A stretch of DNA of 64,000 nucleotides from Fragum whitleyi (Eukaryota; Mollusca; Bivalvia; Cardiida; Cardiidae). The notes under the pieces are model-generated. The model did not search any database, was not told the origin of the DNA, and worked only from the letters and a program-made list of their open reading frames with translations. The stretch lies in assembly GCA_948146395.1 (NCBI GenBank), contig OX411544.1:54017933-54081932 (forward strand), read 5' to 3'. Within the stretch, counting starts at the first letter, position 1. Every line of letters begins with the position of its first letter. A program made the position numbers and the translations under genes. Below, piece by piece: positions 11,740 through 22,989 of the stretch.

Positions 11740-13333
11740 TTAGCTCACCTGAGCACAATGTGCTCAAGGTGAGCTTTTGTGATCACCTTTTGTCTGTTGT
11801 GCGTCGTCCGTCATGCTTTGTCCGTCATGCATCAGAAGTCGTTAACAATTCTTTGAAATTGACCTCCAAATATGGGTGTGGCAGTTTTTGACCCTGAAAT
11901 TTTTTTACATCTTCTCCTCAGTAACCATTGGGCTGATTTCAACCAAACTTGGCAGAAATGTTCCTTGGGTGACCTTTCTCAAAACCTGTTCGTGAACTTT
12001 TGATTGAGCCCAAAATATGGGCGTGGCAGGGCTTGGCAGTTTTTTATGCCCCCGTATCGAGATGCCCTCGTATCGAGAGATCGGGGGCATATTGTTTTAC
12101 TCTGTCCGTCTGTCCCAAAACTTTACCCGAAAACTTTACCCGAAAACTTAACCTTGCCAATATCTTCAAGCCTATTCAAGATACAAAGCTAATATTTGGC
12201 ATGATGATAGATCTTAATGATCCGCATCTGCTGGTACCAAAGTCAGGGTCATGTGACAAGGTCAAGGTCATCTGTCAAGGTCAAACTTTGAAAAAACTTA
12301 ACCCGAAAACTTAACCTTGCCAATATCTTCAAGCCTATTCAAGATACAAAGCTAATATTTGGCATGATGATAGATCTCAATGATCCGTATCCGCTGGTAC
12401 CAATGTCAAGGTCATGTGACAAGGTAAAGGTCATCTGTCAAGGTCAAACTTTGAAAAAAAAAATGCCGTGTCGGGGGCATTCGTGTTTCACAAACACATC
12501 TTGTTACCCTAAAAATCTTTAAACATCTTCTCTACAGTAACCATTGGGCTGATTTCAACCAGACTTGGCAGACATGTTCCTTGGGTGAACCTTCTCAAAA
12601 CTTGTTCATGAAGTTTTGATTGACCCACAAATATGGGCATGGCAGGGCGGGGCAGTTTTTGATCCTGAAATCTTCAAACATCTTCTCCTCAGTTACCATT
12701 AGGCCAATTTCAATCAAAGGAATAGGAATGTTCCTTGGGTGAACCTTCTCAAAAGTTGTTTGTGAAATTTTGATTGACTAAAAAATATGGGTGTGGCAGG
12801 GCAGGGTTTATTTTGAGCCCTAAATTTGACTGACATCTCCTCCTGAACCACTGGGCTGATTTAAATGAAACTTAACCAAAATGTTCCTTGGCTCACCCTT
12901 TATTTTTAAAATTGGTCACAAAATTTTGATCAAATGCAATGTATGGGCGTGGCAGGGAGGACCTTATTTTGAGCCCAAAATCTATGACTGACATCTCCTC
13001 CTGAACCACTGGGCTGATTTCAATGAAACTTTACAAGCATGTTGCTTGGGTGACCCTCTTCAAAAATTGTTTGTAAAATTCTGATTGGCCCATAAATATG
13101 GGCATGGCAGGGGGGGGGGGGGCTTATTTTGAGCCTGAAATCTTTAAACATCTTCTTCTCAGTTACCAATGGGTGGGAGGGGTCTATTTTCTCTTTAAAC
13201 TTTTAGAATAACATCTCCTCTTCAACAACTAGGCAAATGTGCATGAAACTTTGCAAGAAAGTTTCTTGGGTGAGATCCACTGGACCAATAAAATTCAGGT
13301 GAGCGGTTTAGGGCCATTCTGGCCCTCTTGTTT
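11740..13333 (+). mobile_element. Helitron-like element, TAGCTCACCTGAGC end-type, full length
   Basis: The 5' hairpin is TAGCTCACCTGAGC...GCTCAAGGTGAGC. Six or so monomers follow ('ctgatttcaaccaaacttgg...cttgggtgacc...atatgggcgtggcagg'). The 3' part is AGGTGAGC, then hairpin GGGCCATTCTGGCCC, then TCTTGTTT. It is inserted in a T-run of the surrounding element and is itself interrupted at 12045-12505. A G14 run lies near 13110. No protein is encoded. Confidence 0.8.
12045..12505 (+). mobile_element. Helitron-like element, ATGCCCCCG end-type
   Basis: The 5' hairpin is ATGCCCCCGTATCGAGA...TCGGGGGCAT, then CTGTCCGTCTGTC, then two monomers of about 170 bp rich in 'caaggtcatgtgacaaggt'. The 3' part is CGGGGGCAT, then hairpin GTGTTTCACAAACAC, then ATCTTGTT. 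It is inserted in the T-run of a host monomer (cagttttt / accctaaaa). The same family occurs at 38521 and 49561. Confidence 0.8.
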
Positions 13334-13794
13334 GACTTATAGAATCTTTGTTAAGTTTTTATGTGCAACTAATGAATATAAGCTATTGCTTGGAAACTTT
13401 GCACATGCCTCTGTGATCATAATATTAGCCTCAGAGGTACAGGTAAGAGGGAGTAAAGCAGCTTTAAAATCATCAGAACCATATGTTGTGGGTACTCATT
13501 TTAATCGTCTCGGTGAGACGATTACAATCAGTACCCACATCACATGTTTCATGAAAGTATTATTGTAAACCTTTAATCTTTAAAGCCTAAAATACCCGCT
13601 CTATATGTAGTTCTGGTATATCAATAGCCTTGGGCCCATCAGTGTTTTCATTTTCATCATGTTTTACTTTATATATTTGTGTAAAGAACTCACTAGATCT
13701 ATTGCTAAACATTTTTGCTTATAATATAGATTTTGATCACTATCAAGAGAGCAATCTAAAATACCTCACTCACTCCTGGTTTTCATATTTAACA

Positions 13795-14320
13795 TGCAGG
13801 TGTAGAAGCACTATCCACATCAGTGGGCTCCCATCCAGGTTACTGGCTAGCTGCACGCATGGCTGTTCTTACTCCCTGTCTCCATTCCTTCTTCTTGTGT
13901 GGGTCAATGATGGATAGATTCCATTCCCTGCGATCCCTCTCTGTCACTTGTTTCCAAGTCATCTTGGTTCTTCCTTATCTGCGACTTCCTGTTACCTGCA
14001 TGCCATATGCTGTTTTTATAGCCCCTTCGGATCTCTCCACATGTCCGTACCATCTGAATCTCCATTTTCTCAAGATGGGTTCTAAGTCCTGAATCTCCAT
14101 TTTCTCAAGATGGGTTCTAAGTCATCAAGACCAAGCTGTTAAAGTAGCTCCTTCGAACTGGTGTTTGAGATATCCTGTGGCCGTACATTGTAGATCCGTC
14201 TAATCATCGCACATTCATTTTGTTGCAGGCGTTGTAAGTTGGGCTTGGAAAGGGACCATGTCTCCTTTGCAAAAATCATGACGCTTCTGACGCATGTAGA
14301 GTACACTTTTCCTCCATAGA
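13795..14320 (-). pseudogene. Non-LTR retrotransposon ORF2, C-terminal fragment
   Basis: Read on the minus strand with several frame changes, it shows ETWSLSKPNLQRLQQNEC, MIRRIYNV, WYGHVERSEGAIKTAYGMQ, TKMTWKQVTERDRREWNLS and RQGVRTAMRAAS in order. This is the typical C-terminal tail of invertebrate LINE reverse-transcriptase polyproteins (after the RT domain). A 36-bp tandem duplication ('ctgaatctccattttctcaa' twice, near 14056 and 14092) breaks the frame. The RT catalytic domain is absent, so it is a dead 5'-truncated copy. Confidence 0.75.
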
Positions 14321-14330
14321 AATTAATATA

Positions 14331-14485
14331 GGGATGAGTGTCTTTTTCACTGCGTTTATTGGGGTATAAAGTGCAATTGCCTTAGCACATGGCAAACAAC
14401 GCCCATAGGGCGTTATGATTAAGCCATGTGCTAAGGCAATTGCACTTTATACCCCAATAAACGTAGTGAAAAAGACACTCGTCCC
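14331..14485. repeat. 155 bp near-perfect foldback
   Basis: Two arms of about 63 nt, differing at about two positions, face each other across a 29 nt centre that holds a second palindrome (aacgcccatagggcgtt). The arms include 'ggggtataaagtgcaattgc' and its complement. It abuts the LINE fragment. Single copy in the window. Confidence 0.8.
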
Positions 14486-15118
14486 TTATAATTGCAATCA
14501 TCTAGATCGAAGAAACTATTAAAAGACTCAGCCAAACATTAAAGCTACAAATCTACTTTCTGCGCGTATAAATTACACGATCTAACTTTAGATCGTGTAT
14601 TGTTTATCTCGCTATCGAAGTGAAATGTCATTAAGTTAAACAAATGATACACAAATAAAAGACAACATTAAAATTTGCAGAGGTACTTATGACAAATAAG
14701 CTTGTTTCTGCCAAGTAAGTCTGTAATTTTGAACTAAAACGGCGTGGTCGGTCTTTGTTGAGAGGGTTGCTTGAAGGTCTTCGTTGAATCGCTGTTTTCT
14801 AAGTTTAGGTCGGCTCAGAATCAGAACTGCATGATTGTTATCGTAAATTCTTTCAAAAATATATTAATTCATAATAGATTGAATAGCAATGTTGCGTTGA
14901 TGATCGGGAACTAGGTTAATTTGAGTTCCTACAACACAGGACTTGCAGATCGAATTTCGGGGGTTTACCGAAAGACCTATTGCATTTTATACAGAAATAA
15001 AGTGCAATGGATTTCCCCACGTGATGCGATTTAAATTAATCAGAGTTCTTTATTTTATTGGATTGCAATTATTTAGAAATATATTTTTGTATGAATTATG
15101 TGCTTTTTTCAACTCAGT

Positions 15119-17538
15119 TTTTTAGCTCCACTGGCCGAAGGCCACTGGGGCTATTGTCATTGTGTTGTGTCCGTTGTGTGTCCATCCTTCCGTATGTCCA
15201 TCCGTGCGGTCGTAAACTTTTTCTTTAAAAATCTTCTCCTCTGAAACTACTGGATGAATTTCAACCAAACTTCACAGGAATGATCCTTGGGTGACCCTCT
15301 TTCAAAGTTGTTCAAGAAATTTAGATCCAATGAAAAAAATGGATTTAATGGGCATGACTTATTTCCAAATATGGTTAAAAGTGAGTTTTCTCAGAATCTA
15401 ATTGATGGATACCAATTAAATTTAAGATGAATGATTTTAGGGTAACCCTTTATCAGTCTACCAAAAATTATTTTGATTGGATGAAAAATATGGATTTTAT
15501 GGGCGGAGGTCATTTCTCTATATGTTATATTGCGGAAACTTTGAAAACCATTTTTATGCTCCCCGAAGGGAGAGCATATAGCCGCCGCTTTGTCTGTCCG
15601 TCTGTCCGTCCGTAATTCCGTCCGTCCGTCCGTCCGTCCCCACCTATTTCTCCATAACCCCTGGACCAAATTGAATGAAACTTACCATGTGAACTCCCTA
15701 TGATATAGTGATGATGCATCTGTGACGGTTTTTGGATTTGAGGCCTCATCACGGGAAAAGGGGACTTAGGGTAAAAAACAGTTTTTCCCAAATTTCTCCT
15801 AGTCTAACAGTCAGAATTTAGTGAAATTTCATATTTGAGTAGGAAATCAGATGCCCTTTACTATAGACAATTTGAAATTAACGTAAAAAAAATATATCAT
15901 GGAAAAAGGGGGCTTAATGTTTGTTACCTTTACGTAAGCGCGTAAATTACAGTTATTCTTTCATTTCTCCTAGTCTTATGCTTAGAATTTGATGAAATTT
16001 CACATTTGATTAGCAAATCAGATGCTCTTTACCCTAAACTATTTGAAATTTGTGTCTTAAAATATGTCATGCAAAAAGGGGGTTTAATGTTTGTTACCTT
16101 TATGTTAGCTGTATAAGATAACAGCTTATTTGAGTCTTTGAAATCTGACCACAGAACATATCTCCTAAAGTATAATAGCTATCAACTTGAAACTTTATGG
16201 GAGGATAGACCTTGTGGAGGAGAAGTGCTATGCACAAGGATTATAACTCTTGCTTGCATAATTTTGGAGTTATTGCCCTTTGTTTTTTTTGATACTAATA
16301 TTATGTCTGGAGCATATCTCATTAAGTAAAATAGCTATCAACTTGAAACTTTATGGGTGGATAGATCTCATGGAGGAGAAGTGCTATGCACAAGGATTAT
16401 AACTCTTGCTTGCATAATTTTGGAGTTATTGCCCTTTGTTATTTTTGATACTTACATTATATCTGGAGCATATATCTCCTAAAGTACGATAGCTATCAAC
16501 TTGAAACTTGATCTATGGGTGGATAGATCTCATGGAGGAGAAGTGCAGTGCACAAAAACTACAACTCTTACTTGCATAATTTTGCAGTTATTGCCCTTTG
16601 TTATTTTTGATACTTAGATTTTGTCTGGAGCATTTCTCCTAAAATATGATAGCTATCAACTTGAAACTTTATGGGTGGATAGATCTCATGGAGGAGAAGT
16701 GCAATACACTAGAACTATAACTCTTGCTTACATAACTTTGGAGTTATTGCCCTTTGTCATTTTTTATACATTTAATAGGAGGTAAATCTCTGACAGTACA
16801 AAAGAATCTTTAATCTATTAGGCTTCAGTTTACTATCAAGCTTTTGTGGCGGGGGATGTCCATGTCCAACATGGCTCTTGTTTTTGTGACAATGCCTTAT
16901 TCGGGGAGCATAATCCGTCTCTGACGGCTCTTGTCTCAGAATGTTACCAATGGATATCAATCAAATTTCACTGGAATGATCCTTGAGTGACTCTTTATCA
17001 GTCCACCAAATATTATTGTGATTGGATGAAAAATATGGATTTTATGGGCGGAGGTCATTTCTCTATATGTTATATAGTGGATACTTTGAAAATCATTTAT
17101 TCAGAATTTAAATGATGGATATCAACCAGATTTCACTGGAATGATTCTTGATTGACCCTTTATCAGTCTACAAAAAAATTTTGTGATCGGATGAAAAGTA
17201 TGTATTTTTTGTGCGGAGGTCACTCCTCTATATGTTATATAGTGGAAATTATGAAAATCATTTTCTCAGTATATTACTGATGGATATCAATCAAACATTA
17301 TTGGTATGATCCTTGGGTGACCCATTATCATGCAGCCAAATATTATTGTGATTGGATGAAAAATATGTCTTTTATGGGCAGAGGTCATTTCTCTGTATGT
17401 TATAAAATGGAAATTTTGAAAATCATTTTCAACATCAATAGAACCAAAATATCTAAAAATCTAGTCAAAACTTTTATTAGCTATTACAAGAATTTCAAGC
17501 CTGTGGAGCAACTCAAGCCATTCATGGCTTTCTAGTTT
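15119..17538 (+). mobile_element. Helitron-like element, TAGCTCCAC end-type
   Basis: The 5' hairpin is TAGCTCCACTGGCCGAAGGCCACTGG, then GGCTATTGTC and GTCCGTTGTGTGTCC. Monomers of about 180 bp carry 'gattggatgaaaaatatg' and 'gggcggaggtcatttct'. The 3' part is GTGGAGC, then hairpin AAGCCATTCATGGCTT, then TCTAGTTT. It is interrupted by another element at 15554-16934. The same family occurs at 48182 (- strand), 57154 and 60206. Confidence 0.8.
15554..16934 (+). mobile_element. Helitron-like element, TGCTCCCCG end-type, nested
   Basis: The 5' hairpin is ATGCTCCCCGAAGGGAGAGCAT, then TTTGTCTGTCCGTCTGTCCG. Monomers of about 150 bp carry 'tagctatcaacttgaaactt' and 'gttattgccctttgtt'. The 3' part is CGGGGAGCAT, then hairpin CCGTCTCTGACGG, then CTCTTGT. 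Removing it restores the host monomer 'cattt-tctcagaatg', so the junctions are exact and lie in a T-tract. Confidence 0.82.
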
Positions 17539-17929
17539 CCTCTATCTGTCAAGAAACAGTTCACAGTGTCAGGTACATGTACCCTTAGGCCGTGCTGTTC
17601 ATGACATTTCATCAACTGACTGGCTTAAAGATCAAGAAAACAGTAGATTTTGTTTTTAATTGCTACCTGTTAGGAAGCTTTACCTCTTAAAAAATAAAAT
17701 CTGCATTAAAGCAGGTCTAGGGCAAATGCTGTAAACTTAGCTTTCAAACATGATACATATTATTCAGGGGAAATTTTCAGTTACAACGCCCTTCTAGAGA
17801 GAGGGGGGGTGTAAGTTAAATAAGGTATACCTTGTTAAAATCAACACAAATGACTCATATTTGCACATAAGAAATTATTGAGACTTGGTTGCCTTTAGAT
17901 AACAGATATGATATATGTAGCAGAAGGCA
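17539..17929. other. No gene recognised
   Basis: Short unique AT-rich interval between two repeats. No frame or splice-consistent exon. Confidence 0.5.
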
Positions 17930-18015
17930 TATCAATGGCTCATCGCGAAACAGTTGTAACTGCCTATATGTTTATAGGCAGTTACAACTGTTTTGCGCTG
18001 AGCCATTGATATGTT
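17930..18015. repeat. Perfect-hairpin repeat (CAGTTGTAACTGCC family), copy 2
   Basis: The best-preserved copy. The palindrome runs from 'catatcaatggctca' to 'tgagccattgatatg' around the core AACAGTTGTAACTGCCTATA and its complement. Confidence 0.8.
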
Positions 18016-18347
18016 ACATGTGATACAGGTCAGAATCTAGGTCATTGATTTATATATGACTACAAGCTATTGACCTAGTGGGAGCTGTTAGAGATGACCA
18101 CACACGATTTTGGGTTAATTGATTAATTAATTGTATAACTAAATTGGCCAAATGACCTAATTTAGGTAAACCAATCAGACTTGATGAACATTTTTATACA
18201 ACTAGCTGTAGTTATAAGGTTTGAGGTTCTAAATGACAAAATGACTATGCACAATTTATCTGATGCTTAACTACTGAAATGACATTCGGGCACTGGTACA
18301 CGTATTGTAAGATTATTTGTCCAATATATTACCGATATATAAGTATG

Positions 18348-18590
18348 GTTTAAACCTATTTATTTTACATCAATTTTTAAACAAGTTTTTACAACTTTGA
18401 TTAATCCTGCTTGATTCTGCTTCTTTGACGATTCACCGGTAGAAGTATAAGAGCAACTGGAGACTAGAAATTATCTCATAGTAGTCCTGGTGTGAGATAT
18501 TCCTGGAATTAATTTTCAGGTGCTCTTACTGCCATGAATTGACTGAAAAATTGTAAAAAGTGTTTTTAAACCCCATTCAAATGACATATA
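18348..18590. repeat. SINE fragments
   Basis: The left part (18348-18445) matches the 'aaacctatttattttacatc...ttcttacaa' block of the minus-strand SINE at 52820. The right part ends 'ttgactgaaaaattgtaaaa...aaaccccattcaaa', the tail of the other SINE family at 31430 and 34005. Confidence 0.55.
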
Positions 18591-18627
18591 AAGAACCTGT
18601 ATTATGGGTCTTTTTCTCTAAGGCATA

Positions 18628-18832
18628 ATAAATCTTATTATTTTCAAAATTGAAAATAGTAAGGATTATTTTTGCGGGGAATTGTTTATTGGTATCCAGG
18701 GCGACACCCCTCGGGTAAGATCGGTTATGACCGGAGAACTACTTTTTTACGATTGTCGTCTGCTATATAAACCCGTGCATCGCCGAAATACGTCCTCTTC
18801 TAAAGCAAACACTCTACAAATACGGTTCAAAA
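18628..18832 (+). repeat. Ngaro split direct repeat A1
   Basis: A 205 bp left end, practically identical to A2 at 27259-27463. It starts 'ataaatcttattattttc' and ends 'caaatacggttcaaaa'. It carries a TATA box and presumably the transcription start. Confidence 0.92.
18764..18771 (+). promoter_or_regulatory. TATA box of the Ngaro element
   Basis: TATATAAA lies 84 bp upstream of the gag ATG at 18848, at a plausible distance for a start site near 18795. An identical copy lies in A2 at about 27395. Confidence 0.6.
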
Positions 18833-18847
18833 GTAAGTTGTGTCGAA

Positions 18848-19300
18848 ATGCCCCCGAAGACACGTGGGACGAAGAGGAAAGCGGCTACAAGCAACGCAGG
18901 AACGGCTGTGAAGTCCGGGCTTGATACAGACAACACAGCGGCGAGGCTTTTGGAACCTGACGCAGGTATAATTACTCGTAGTAGGGGTAATGTTATTGAC
19001 TTTGAACAACTTACCCGTAGGTCAACAAGTTCTTGCCCCCTTACAAATACTTCATCTTGCGTCGTAACCAATAATCCTCCATCTCCTGCTACTTCAAATC
19101 CTATTTTTAGCTCAGACATTCAAGCACAGCATCGCCCAAGTGTTGCCACGTCCGAGCCACTCATACCGTATCTTGAGCCTGTTTTACCTTCGCAGGGTCC
19201 GGATTTATTTAGACTAGCCGACGAAGATTTAGCCGTCCATGTCCCGGCAGCATTAAAAAGACAAAGGAGCAGGTTCACTAACTACAGAATTTGGCCCTAA
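18848..19300 (+). pseudogene. Ngaro gag-like ORF1, N-terminal part, truncated by insertion
   Basis: Starts at the first ATG after A1 with a basic N-terminus (MPPKTRGTKRKAATSNAG). A Ser/Thr/Pro-rich low-complexity middle follows, then DLFRLADEDLAVHVPAALKRQ, a conserved segment before the structural core of such gag proteins. From 19262 the frame runs into an inserted element and stops at 19298-19300 after about a dozen foreign codons. The rest of gag resumes at 22990. In the intact element the two halves would have been one reading frame. The role is presumably nucleoprotein assembly and RNA binding. Confidence 0.7.
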
Positions 19301-19599
19301 AATTCTTGATTTTTTAATTTGATTCAACTATTAATATTGATGTATCATACATTCAAGTGGAGATTGAACTTCAAGAAACTGACATCGAAATGAATGTCAA
19401 GCGTCACCTTCTTGTAGAAAATGGAAGAGAAACACATGCAAATTATGCAAATTCCTAGAAAAAAGGTGAAAATTACAACTTTCGACCCAGTGTAACCATG
19501 GGCGCCACTTGACAACCAACTTTATTTCATTTGTAGTGCAATTCTTACAATTTTTAAAGACTAAAACTTACAAGCAATTTTTGGTTGTCAGGTGGCTCC

Positions 19600-20280
19600 A
19601 AGCTTAAAAATTAACTTTTTGCCCTCAGAGGTCAAAGGTCAAAATTCAGGTATGATATTCACTTTTGGTCAATATCACAGGTATTTGACAATTGATTTAC
19701 ACATAAGTTGGCAAAATTGTTCATAGGCATAAGAGGTTTTGTTCTTTCTAAACCTCGTGTTTTGTTTTCAAGGGTCAAGGTCACAGCAAGAGGTCAAAGG
19801 TCAAAATTGGGGTATAGTATTGATTTTTGGTCGTTTACTCTCTCATATATGGATGGATTTTCACATAAGTTGGCAAAATTGTCCATAAAAAAATTACTTA
19901 TGAATATCATGTTCTATTTTCTCTGAACCTCATGTTTTGGTTTCAAAGGTCAAGGTCACAGCAAGAGGTCAAAGGTCAAAATTGGGGTATCATATTGTTT
20001 TTTCGTCGTTTACCCTCCAATTAAATGGCAAAGCTGTGCATAAGAAAATTATATGTGAATATCATGTTTAGTTTTCTCTGAACCTCGTGTTTTGGTTTCA
20101 AAGGGCAAGGTCACAGCAAGAGGTCAAAGGTCACAATTGGGGTATAATATTGATTTTTGGTTGTTTACTCTCCCATTCATGAATGGATTTTCACATAAGT
20201 TTGATAGATTGTCCATAAAAAAGTTATTTGTGAATATCATGTCTTGATCACAAAGGTCAAGGTAACACCAAGGGGCAAGA
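19600..20280 (+). repeat. Minisatellite, about 150-175 bp units, four to five copies
   Basis: Units share 'aaggtcaaggtcacagcaag' followed by 'aggtcaaaggtcaaaattgg' and 'ttttcacataagttggcaaa'. Unit starts (GGTCAAGG) are near 19773, 19948, 20103 and 20255. Long frames through it are by-products of the repeat. Confidence 0.75.
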
Positions 20281-21390
20281 CCAAATCTTGTTTTAGCACA
20301 AGAAGTCACTACTTTCGCTCGGTATTTCTCAAACTTGCCCAGAATGTTTGTCTAGACAAAATGTTGCTTGTGGTGGCACTCCGGCATGTTACAAGAAAAG
20401 GAGCCTTAAAGACGATTTCCTTCTTACAATTTTGGATCAATCTTACTTAACCTTGCTTAGGATGTTTGTCATTGTTTAAGGAAGGCTCCTACTGATTATG
20501 GTTTCATTCTGAGGCACCAGTTTATTATGGGAAAAGAAGCCTGATATACTATTTCTTTCGTGCCATTCCAGAGGTCACAACTTTGTTCCAATCTTTCTCA
20601 AAATTGCTATAAATATTTGTCTGTATGGAAGGATCCTATTGATTTCGTTATACCGGTATTCCCAGGTATGTCATGGGAAAAGAGTCTTAAGGACATTCTT
20701 TTTGTTACCACTTTAAGGGTCTTTCAATTACAATTTTTCTTATATTTGACTGGAGATAAAGTTTTTTTAACCCACTTGACCCGTTTTGAATATTTGTAAA
20801 ATTTCATTTTGATACTTGATCTGACAGGTTAGTTGGGCAAAAAAGTTAGGCATGTAGAGTATCCATATTTTTACCCCCAATTACTTGACCTCATGACCTT
20901 ACTTTTAACCCCATTTGACCCTTTTCAAACTTGTCAGAGATTTTATGAAGGCAGTTCTCGTTCAATCCTCTTCAAACTAGCTAAGGCTATTTTTTCTAGT
21001 CATAAAGAAGAACCCGATGGATATTTGGCAGCATTCCAGTTTTTATCACAAGAAAGGGAGCTGTAATAGCAATTTCTTATGAATCATTTGACTGATGTGC
21101 AAGTTTTTCTAAGCATTTTGCAATATGGCTGCACAGTAAGAATGTAGCTGTAATTCAAATATCCCTGTCTCTTATTATTTTAAGCATGCTTTTGTCGAAA
21201 TACTAAAAAAGATCTTGTTATGTTATAGTGTGTTAGGCAACAAAAACCATTTTGCTGAAAATGAGCATTTAAGTGTCATTTAATTGTGTTTAAAGGTTAC
21301 TCGTTTACATACAACAGGAGTCAGGATGCATATGTGAGCAATATAGGACAATACATGTAACAGTCCACTTGTAATGACTTTGATATATTA

Positions 21391-22241
21391 TTATACCCCC
21401 AACCTTTGAAGTAAAGGGGGGTATATTGGTTTCACCAGGTTTGTCTGTCTGTCCATCCTTCTGTAGATCTTTTCGTTTCCTGACTCTAACTCGGGAACCA
21501 AGTGACCTACAATCACAAAACTTTATACACAATTTTGCTTATGACCCAAAGAAGTGCCTTATTGCTTTGGGGTCATATAGGTCAAAGGTCAAGGTCACAG
21601 TCATTTTTTGTTCAATTTCGTTTCCGGACTCAAACTCAAGAACCAAGTGACCTACAATCATGAAACTTTATTCAACTGTTGCTTATGACCAAAGAAGTGC
21701 TCTATTGTTTTTGGGTGACATAGGTCAAAGGTCAAGGTCACAGTCAGGCTTTGTTCAATTTTCATTTCCCGACTCGAACTCGAGAACCAAGCAACCTACA
21801 ATCATTAAACTTCATGCAAATTTGTTTATGACCCAAGGAAGAGCCCTACTGTTTTGGGGTCATATATGTCAAAGGTCAAGGTCACATAGGTCAAAGGTCA
21901 AGGTCACAGTCAATTTTTGTTCAATTTTCATTTCTGGACTCTAACTCAAAAACCAAGTGACCTAGAATCATGAGCCCTTAGTCAAATGTTGCATATGGCC
22001 TAAGGAAGTTCCCCATTATCTTTAGGTCACATAGGTCAAAGGTCAAGGTCACTATCATTTTTTGTTCACTTTTCGTTTCCAGACCCTTACTCAAGAACCA
22101 AGCAACCTAGAATCATGAAACTTCATGCAAATGCTGCATATGACCTCAATATTTCTTACAAACACCTCCTATACTATTAGCACTGGCATTTTGACAATGT
22201 GCTTGTGGGGGGAAGAAGTCCGCTTTGCGACAGTCTAGTTT
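21391..22241 (+). mobile_element. Helitron-like element, TATACCCCC end-type
   Basis: The 5' hairpin is TATACCCCCAACCTT...AAGGGGGGTATA, then TTTGTCTGTCTGTCC. Five monomers of about 145 bp follow ('aaccaagtgacctacaatca', 'ataggtcaaaggtcaaggtc'). The 3' part is GTGGGGGG, then an imperfect hairpin (GTCCGCTTTGCGAC), then AGTCTAGTTT. Confidence 0.78.
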
Positions 22242-22960
22242 CTTGCAAAACTGATGTATGTGACTTCAAAAACTCCTGAAATTGGTTTTTTTCACTAACA
22301 AGTTATTTTCCATGGCAACCAGAAGTAATTTGGATATTTCTTTTACTCAATTAATTACTTTAGACCCACCATTTCTCTAAGTTTTTCTTGAAATCTAGGA
22401 CATGCCATGCCAAATGTCCTACTGAAAAACTGAAAGGTGAATCGCTATTAACTCTTGATTAACCTGTAAGTGGCTGCCAGGGTAACGTATTTTCTTTTGT
22501 TAGAATAATAGAATTATCTATCTATCATCTACGTTGTTAGAATAATAGAATTATCTATCCATCATCTAATAAATGAATTTATAGAAATATACATGAATTC
22601 AAAAATCAAAAGAAGGGTTATGTAATTCAATAGAATATTGTCAAATATGCCTCATTTTTACATAATTCTGAAATGCTTTTATTAAAATTGATTGTGTTTC
22701 CATGGCAATATGTCCCATCATGTTTTGATGTAAAAATACATTTTTTATAGCCTGTTAAAAGTTGTTCACACATTTTATACATTCCTAAATCTGTATTATA
22801 TCAAGAACAAGTGAAAAAGGACTAATTTGTAGATCCAAGGTATATGGTTGCCATGGCAACGCAAGATAGAACTAACATGTTTTCGCCATGCATTTTATAT
22901 ATCATAAATCAAAAACAAACTCATGAGCACATTTTTATTACAATTTGTAACAGGGCCAAA
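22242..22960. other. Interior of the TIR insertion, no gene; CCATGGCAAC repeats
   Basis: AT-rich DNA with three CCATGGCAA(C/T) motifs (about 22311, 22700 and 22851) and a 35 bp tandem duplication 'gttagaataatagaattatc' at 22499-22568. Nothing coding. Confidence 0.55.
22847..22860. promoter_or_regulatory. Perfect X-box palindrome
   Basis: GTTGCCATGGCAAC is the consensus palindromic X-box bound by RFX transcription factors. Here it lies inside a transposon, so function is unproven. Confidence 0.35.
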
Positions 22961-22989
22961 AATGCCACTTTCTGAACCTGCCCCTTTGC

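Larger units (their letters stand above)
11152..13460 (+). mobile_element. Helitron-like element (TAGCTCTACC type), interrupted
   Basis: Starts TTTTAGCTCTACC with a G-rich partner, then about 170 bp monomers containing 'ttgaaaattttgcacatacttctgtgacc'. The array is cut at 11740 by another element and resumes at 13334 in the middle of a monomer ('gacttatagaatctttgtt'). Its 3' end is not recognisable beyond about 13460. Confidence 0.6.
19262..22988 (+). mobile_element. 3.7 kb TIR-bounded insertion inside gag
   Basis: The ends are 16 bp inverted repeats: CAAAGGAGCAGGTTCA (19262-19277) and TGAACCTGCCCCTTTG (22973-22988), one mismatch, with a second paired block TTTGGCCCT / AGGGCCAAA further in. 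It separates the two halves of gag at the codon level. No clear target duplication is visible, so the superfamily is unresolved. The interior has no transposase, only minisatellite arrays (19600-20280), degenerate AGGTCA-rich monomers (20285-21080) and a nested Helitron-like element (21391-22241). Confidence 0.6.

Noticed and set aside
13109..13122. G14 tract, and the C/A tracts at 30781-30822
   Set aside because: Simple homopolymer expansions inside transposons; no further structure.
19708..21944. Series of plus-strand frames
   Set aside because: Periodic frames produced by minisatellite units, repeated at the unit length.
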